Positions 60,769 through 64,000 of a DNA stretch of 64,000 nucleotides are shown here, one piece after another (within the stretch, counting starts at the first letter, position 1; the number at the start of each line of letters is the position of its first letter). The notes below the pieces were generated by a model, which saw only the letters and a list, made by a program, of their open reading frames with translations, was not told the DNA's origin and made no database searches. A program made the translations under genes and the position numbers. This DNA comes from Chlamydoabsidia padenii. Lineage: Eukaryota; Mucoromycota; Mucoromycetes; Mucorales; Cunninghamellaceae. The stretch lies in assembly GCA_025330725.1 (NCBI GenBank), contig JAIWND010000002.1:992001-1056000 (forward strand). The letters are read 5' to 3'.

Positions 60769-61560
60769 GTCCACCCATTTCATTTTAGGTTGGAATGCCA
60801 AATGAAGTGCAATCGTTCGAAATACAACTTTCAAAGCATCATGCTATAAGTGTCAATCACAAATAGAGCAGTGCTTTTTTGTAAAGGAGGGAGCTAATGG
60901 AAAATGAATATGCTCATTTCTTTATACATTTCAAAAAAAGAAGAAAAAAAAGGTATATGCACCATTCCGTTCGCGGCTCGGTTCCCTGATTTCACACACA
61001 ACAAACTTGTGCATTTCCCTGTTCAGTTCCCCGCCAAAATTCCAGTATCATTTCAAATCCCGACCAACCCCAAAGAGAACGAAAATATAGACAAGTAGAG
61101 TTATGTAAACATGTTTTATTTATAATAGGATAGATATGTATAACTAATTTCTAATACACAAGTGTAAATCCAAGACAATGAAGCTGGAGTACAGAAGAGT
61201 GAGCGCACTTGATAGAAGTCCAGTTGCTAAAAAAAAGTGGGTGCCTTGAGTTGGTTATATTGTAAGATCCATCGCTTCAGCAACAATATCGAATCACAGA
61301 GGCAATAGCCTTTTAACTTGCCATATCATCGGTAGTGAGTACGTTCGAAGGAGCACAGGTAACCATTACTATTGAAATACCGTTAAAGCATGTATAGAAG
61401 TAGCATTGCTGATTCTTGTTATGGTTTGTGTCTTCACTTACCATTTTGATATATCCAATATAACAAAAATGCCAAAGAGAATTTTATTCAATCAGGTATA
61501 TGTAATCATAGAACGCCATTGAGGTTTAGCATCACCTACCTTTGTATTACACCTATCCAA
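60399..61560. other. Intergenic with T36 homopolymer
   Basis: A 36-T run at 60732-60767 and an orphan TTTCAAATCCCGACC at about 61045. No gene seen. Confidence 0.45.
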
Positions 61561-62376
61561 TCTTTGTTGCAAACACGATCCTTCTTGTTGTACCGGTCAG
61601 TCCTATTCAAGTACCCATGTTGAAGACGTAAAAAAATGTAAGCTTAGAATAAGGAGGATCTGTTAAGACGTTTTGATTTACCTTCGTCTCCGTTGTTAGA
61701 TATACTGTTATGAAGGATACCATGCGTTCTTATAATGTAGTCGATCATAGCGAAGTGATTACGGTGGTGTCGGGCGCCATAAGGGAAGATCGGACAGCTT
61801 TTGTGTCGAATGTATGAGTAAAAGCCTAGACACCCGAGGAAGCAGGGCACACCACCATGTCAAATGGAGGGAAGGGATTTATGCTAATGGTACCTTGAAG
61901 AAAAAAAAAAAAAAAGAGTGATGAGAAAGACAGAAGTAGGTAAAAGATTAGAATGAGTGATGGTTGGTTTACCTTGAGTCAATTTTGCATTAGCAGAGTA
62001 GGTCATGTAAAGATACTGATAGCAGATTCTAAGAGAGTACACATCTATAGGTTTATATACCAAAAGGGAAAAAAGTAAATATAGGACAGTAGTTAAAGGA
62101 GCCTCTTCCCCACTTTTGTTAATTACCTTGGATGCGATGCCAAGTCGTGTTGTCGTCATTTGGACTACAAGGGTTTTGCAATCGAACAAGTTGACTGCAG
62201 TTGAGAAAAAGGCGAGAGTTTATTACTGGTGGACTCGGTAAAAGTTGGGTACGATTGTATGAGAATAAAAAGTGAAAGAGAGACAAGTTGCTAAAAAATG
62301 AAGAAGATAGTTCAATAGGGATTATTTTAAATCCCGATCCATCAAATCGGTCTGAATGGAGAAAAAAAAAGATCAA
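61560..62376 (-). pseudogene. Second eroded spliced gene
   Basis: Not recognised. On the minus strand, pieces join partly in phase: LVRLQNPCSPNDDNTTWHRI then QGDVYSLRICYQYLYMTYSA then NAKLTQGTISINPFPPFDMV, after which the frame breaks and continues one frame away as PCFLGCLGFYSYIRHKSCPI ... RHHRNHFAMIDYIIRTHGIL. A further piece (DPPYSKLTFFYVFNMG) runs into TGA and then DRYNKKDRVCNKDWIGVIQR in another frame. No ATG follows the promoter-like TTTTAAATCCCGATCC at 62326 before the first coding-like exon; an ATG at 62376 lies just upstream of it. Frameshift decay is the simplest reading. Confidence 0.4.
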
Positions 62377-62426
62377 CTTTTTTTTATTATGATGTACAAA
62401 TCCATATTAAGTCTAAGAATCATTCA

Positions 62427-64000
62427 CTAATGCTGAGTAGGGTGCTTTTCGTCTACCAAAAGGGAGCATGATTTTATCGATTCCGGATAGGCATGTATTA
62501 GCTCCGCATCATTGTCTTGTAACACCAAAGGATTGTCTTGATTGCTATACTTCATAGCGATGGCTGTCGATAAAGTGGGTGCTATGCCTACGGGTGGATA
62601 TTCGGGAGTTGAATCACCTTTATACATAACGTCCTTATGAACAAATTTGTTGCCGTGCATCATTTGGCTGTCAAAAGTTTGAGCGTCATATATGCTGTCA
62701 AGAGGGGTCGCATTTTCACTGGTTATAGTGCTGATTCCGTTGTTGTTATAATATCCTTTATTCATGTTATTGCTGACTTTGGTTATGCTCGTGATGAATG
62801 TCCCAGTGGTGCCCAAATCAAACTCCTGGGTTCGGATGGCTTCAGAAGAGTTTGAGCTAAAGAGTAGCGAAAGTTTCATTCTAGGACTGTTTGTGGAAAC
62901 TGTTATTAGTCATTCAATTTTGGAAGTAATGTTAGTTATATTTACTTACTTCAACATGACAGCAAAGCTGACTAACATGGATGCAAGAATACCCAATCCA
63001 TTCCAGGCTATACACAGAAAGATGCTGTAAGGAATATGGGTAATAATTTGCACACGAAAAGTGCCATATAAGATAGCCACACCTAAATAAAGAATCATAC
63101 AAATGGTGGAAGTATAGGCAATGATTTTGACCTGGAGAATAGGGTAAGAAAAGAAGAATTCATGCATGTCGGGGTTTTAAGATGATGACCCCTGAAATTT
63201 TTATTTTACCTTTGAGACCCCGAGCTTGATTTTGGAGGTATCGATATTGGCTTTACTTTCTTCCTTTCTCTGAATGTGAGTATTTAGAATTCGAATCAAT
63301 CTCCATCCTGCAAAGAGAGTCATTGATGACAAAGCAACACAGTGGGTAGACCATACAAGATAAAGTGCTTGGGCAAAGTCATTGGCCTGCTTAGTCTTTC
63401 CAAAGTATGCACTGATACCTGCCGCAAGAGAGCATGGTTCGTTTGTAATATAGGGCGCAACTATAATGCTTGTACATATAATATCGGCAATGCGAGGGGA
63501 AGAAATCCATTGATCAAAGATCACACGATCGCTCTTTAAAAAAAAAAAAGTTAGGACTGAAATGTAGGGATTTGAATTACCTCTCGAAGTGCATGAATTA
63601 TCCCAAAAAGGTAGACCCCCTGCATAATCCATTATTGTGAAAGAGATGAAGTAAAGTTAATAAAAGAAAAAAGATAAGTATGTGAGTTGTAATCATTACG
63701 AGAGTAGTAAAGCCCATTTCATAACCGAATTCGTATAGCACTAAAATATAAAATGGTATTAGTGTAACTTGTTCATATTTGGTACATATTGTAATTACGT
63801 TGACGGAACACAATGTTTTGTGCAGTATCGGTCACTATGATGATAGCCTGAATTAAGCGAACTAGAAAGAGATGAGAACTTATCTTTCACAAACAGTGCC
63901 GTTTTTTCCCCATACATACGAGTATTGAACAAAATCATAAAGAAAAGAATTGACTCCATAGCTCGTGGCCTTAAAAAGTTGTTGCGGTATTCGAATATCA
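62427..64000 (-). CDS. Multi-pass membr. protein, GPCR-like (5' end beyond window)
   Basis: The 3' part of a gene entering from the right edge. Exons visible in phase from the edge: one with SILFFMILFNT, one with RLIQAIIIVTDTAQNIVFRQ, one with LLYEFGYEMGFTTL, one with GVYLFGIIHALRE, one with PRIADIICTSIIVAPYITNE and ALYLVWSTHCVALSSMTLFA, one with VKIIAYTSTICMILYLGVAI and FLCIAWNGLGILASMLVSFA, and a last exon from about 62886 to 62427. At least six hydrophobic segments alternate with charged loops (NTHIQRKEESK), then a 150-residue hydrophilic C-terminal tail. This topology fits a seven-transmembrane receptor of fungal type; the family is not identified. A G-gamma gene elsewhere in the window makes a G-protein link conceivable but unproven. 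Confidence 0.65.

Noticed and set aside
63560..63575. GGGATTTGAATTAC within an intron of the membrane-receptor gene
   Set aside because: Lacks the leading GC/TC of the element and lies inside a gene, overlapping a splice donor; treated as chance.
1..64000. CRISPR arrays, insertion sequences, rRNA operons or bacterial-type promoters
   Set aside because: No direct-repeat/spacer structure, transposase or rRNA sequence seen; the gene structures are eukaryotic throughout.

Overview
The window reads as nuclear DNA of an early-diverging filamentous fungus, most likely Mucoromycota (Mucorales). The basis is: AT-rich intergenic DNA; many short introns (about 55-110 bp) with GTAAGT donors and T-rich tracts before TAG acceptors; very long A/T homopolymers (up to 41 bp); and a conserved eukaryotic gene set with fungal-type members (p67phox-like NoxR, Ste18-type G-gamma, VTC polyphosphate polymerase, Pik1). 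The genus cannot be read from the sequence. Most coordinates come from exon phasing by hand; intron positions are stated where the reading frame closes exactly.

Layout from left to right. 1-14 kb, mostly minus strand: a 3'-truncated RS/DR-rich protein, a short tropomyosin, a decayed spliced gene, a Hal4/Sat4-like kinase, the mitochondrial tRNA 2-thiouridylase (plus strand), a VAP/Scs2 ER tether, a G-gamma subunit, and the SWR1 subunit VPS72. 14-32 kb: NoxR, a PTR2 peptide transporter, a CCDC25/Jlp2 homolog, a GNAT acetyltransferase, a Rieske protein (minus), a kinesin-like protein whose nucleotide-binding motifs are gone, and a Hook dynein adaptor, followed by a tandem-repeat block. 32-48 kb, plus strand: RED/IK splicing factor, acetyl-CoA synthetase, TRAPPC11, a low-complexity protein of unknown function, and VTC4. 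48-64 kb: a second block of the same repeat family, TOM7, Pik1 (minus), a beta-trefoil protein (minus), two eroded genes, and the 3' part of a multi-pass membrane receptor running off the right edge.

There is no operon logic; these are housekeeping and signalling genes. Related themes do recur: membrane trafficking and phosphoinositides (VAP, Pik1, TRAPPC11, Hook), actin and microtubules (tropomyosin, kinesin-like, Hook), and signalling (G-gamma, NoxR, Hal4-like kinase, receptor).

The most unusual items are: (1) a one-nucleotide exon required to keep the CCDC25 frame; (2) a 123-residue tropomyosin, one 38-residue actin period shorter than the 161-residue yeast form; (3) a kinesin-like motor domain with all three nucleotide motifs lost and a GC-AG intron; (4) a recurring GCGGGATTTRAA-like element 65-230 bp upstream of most start codons, also present as orphan copies in gene-poor gaps; and (5) a 224-238 bp tandem repeat family, in two places, each unit of which carries a version of that element.
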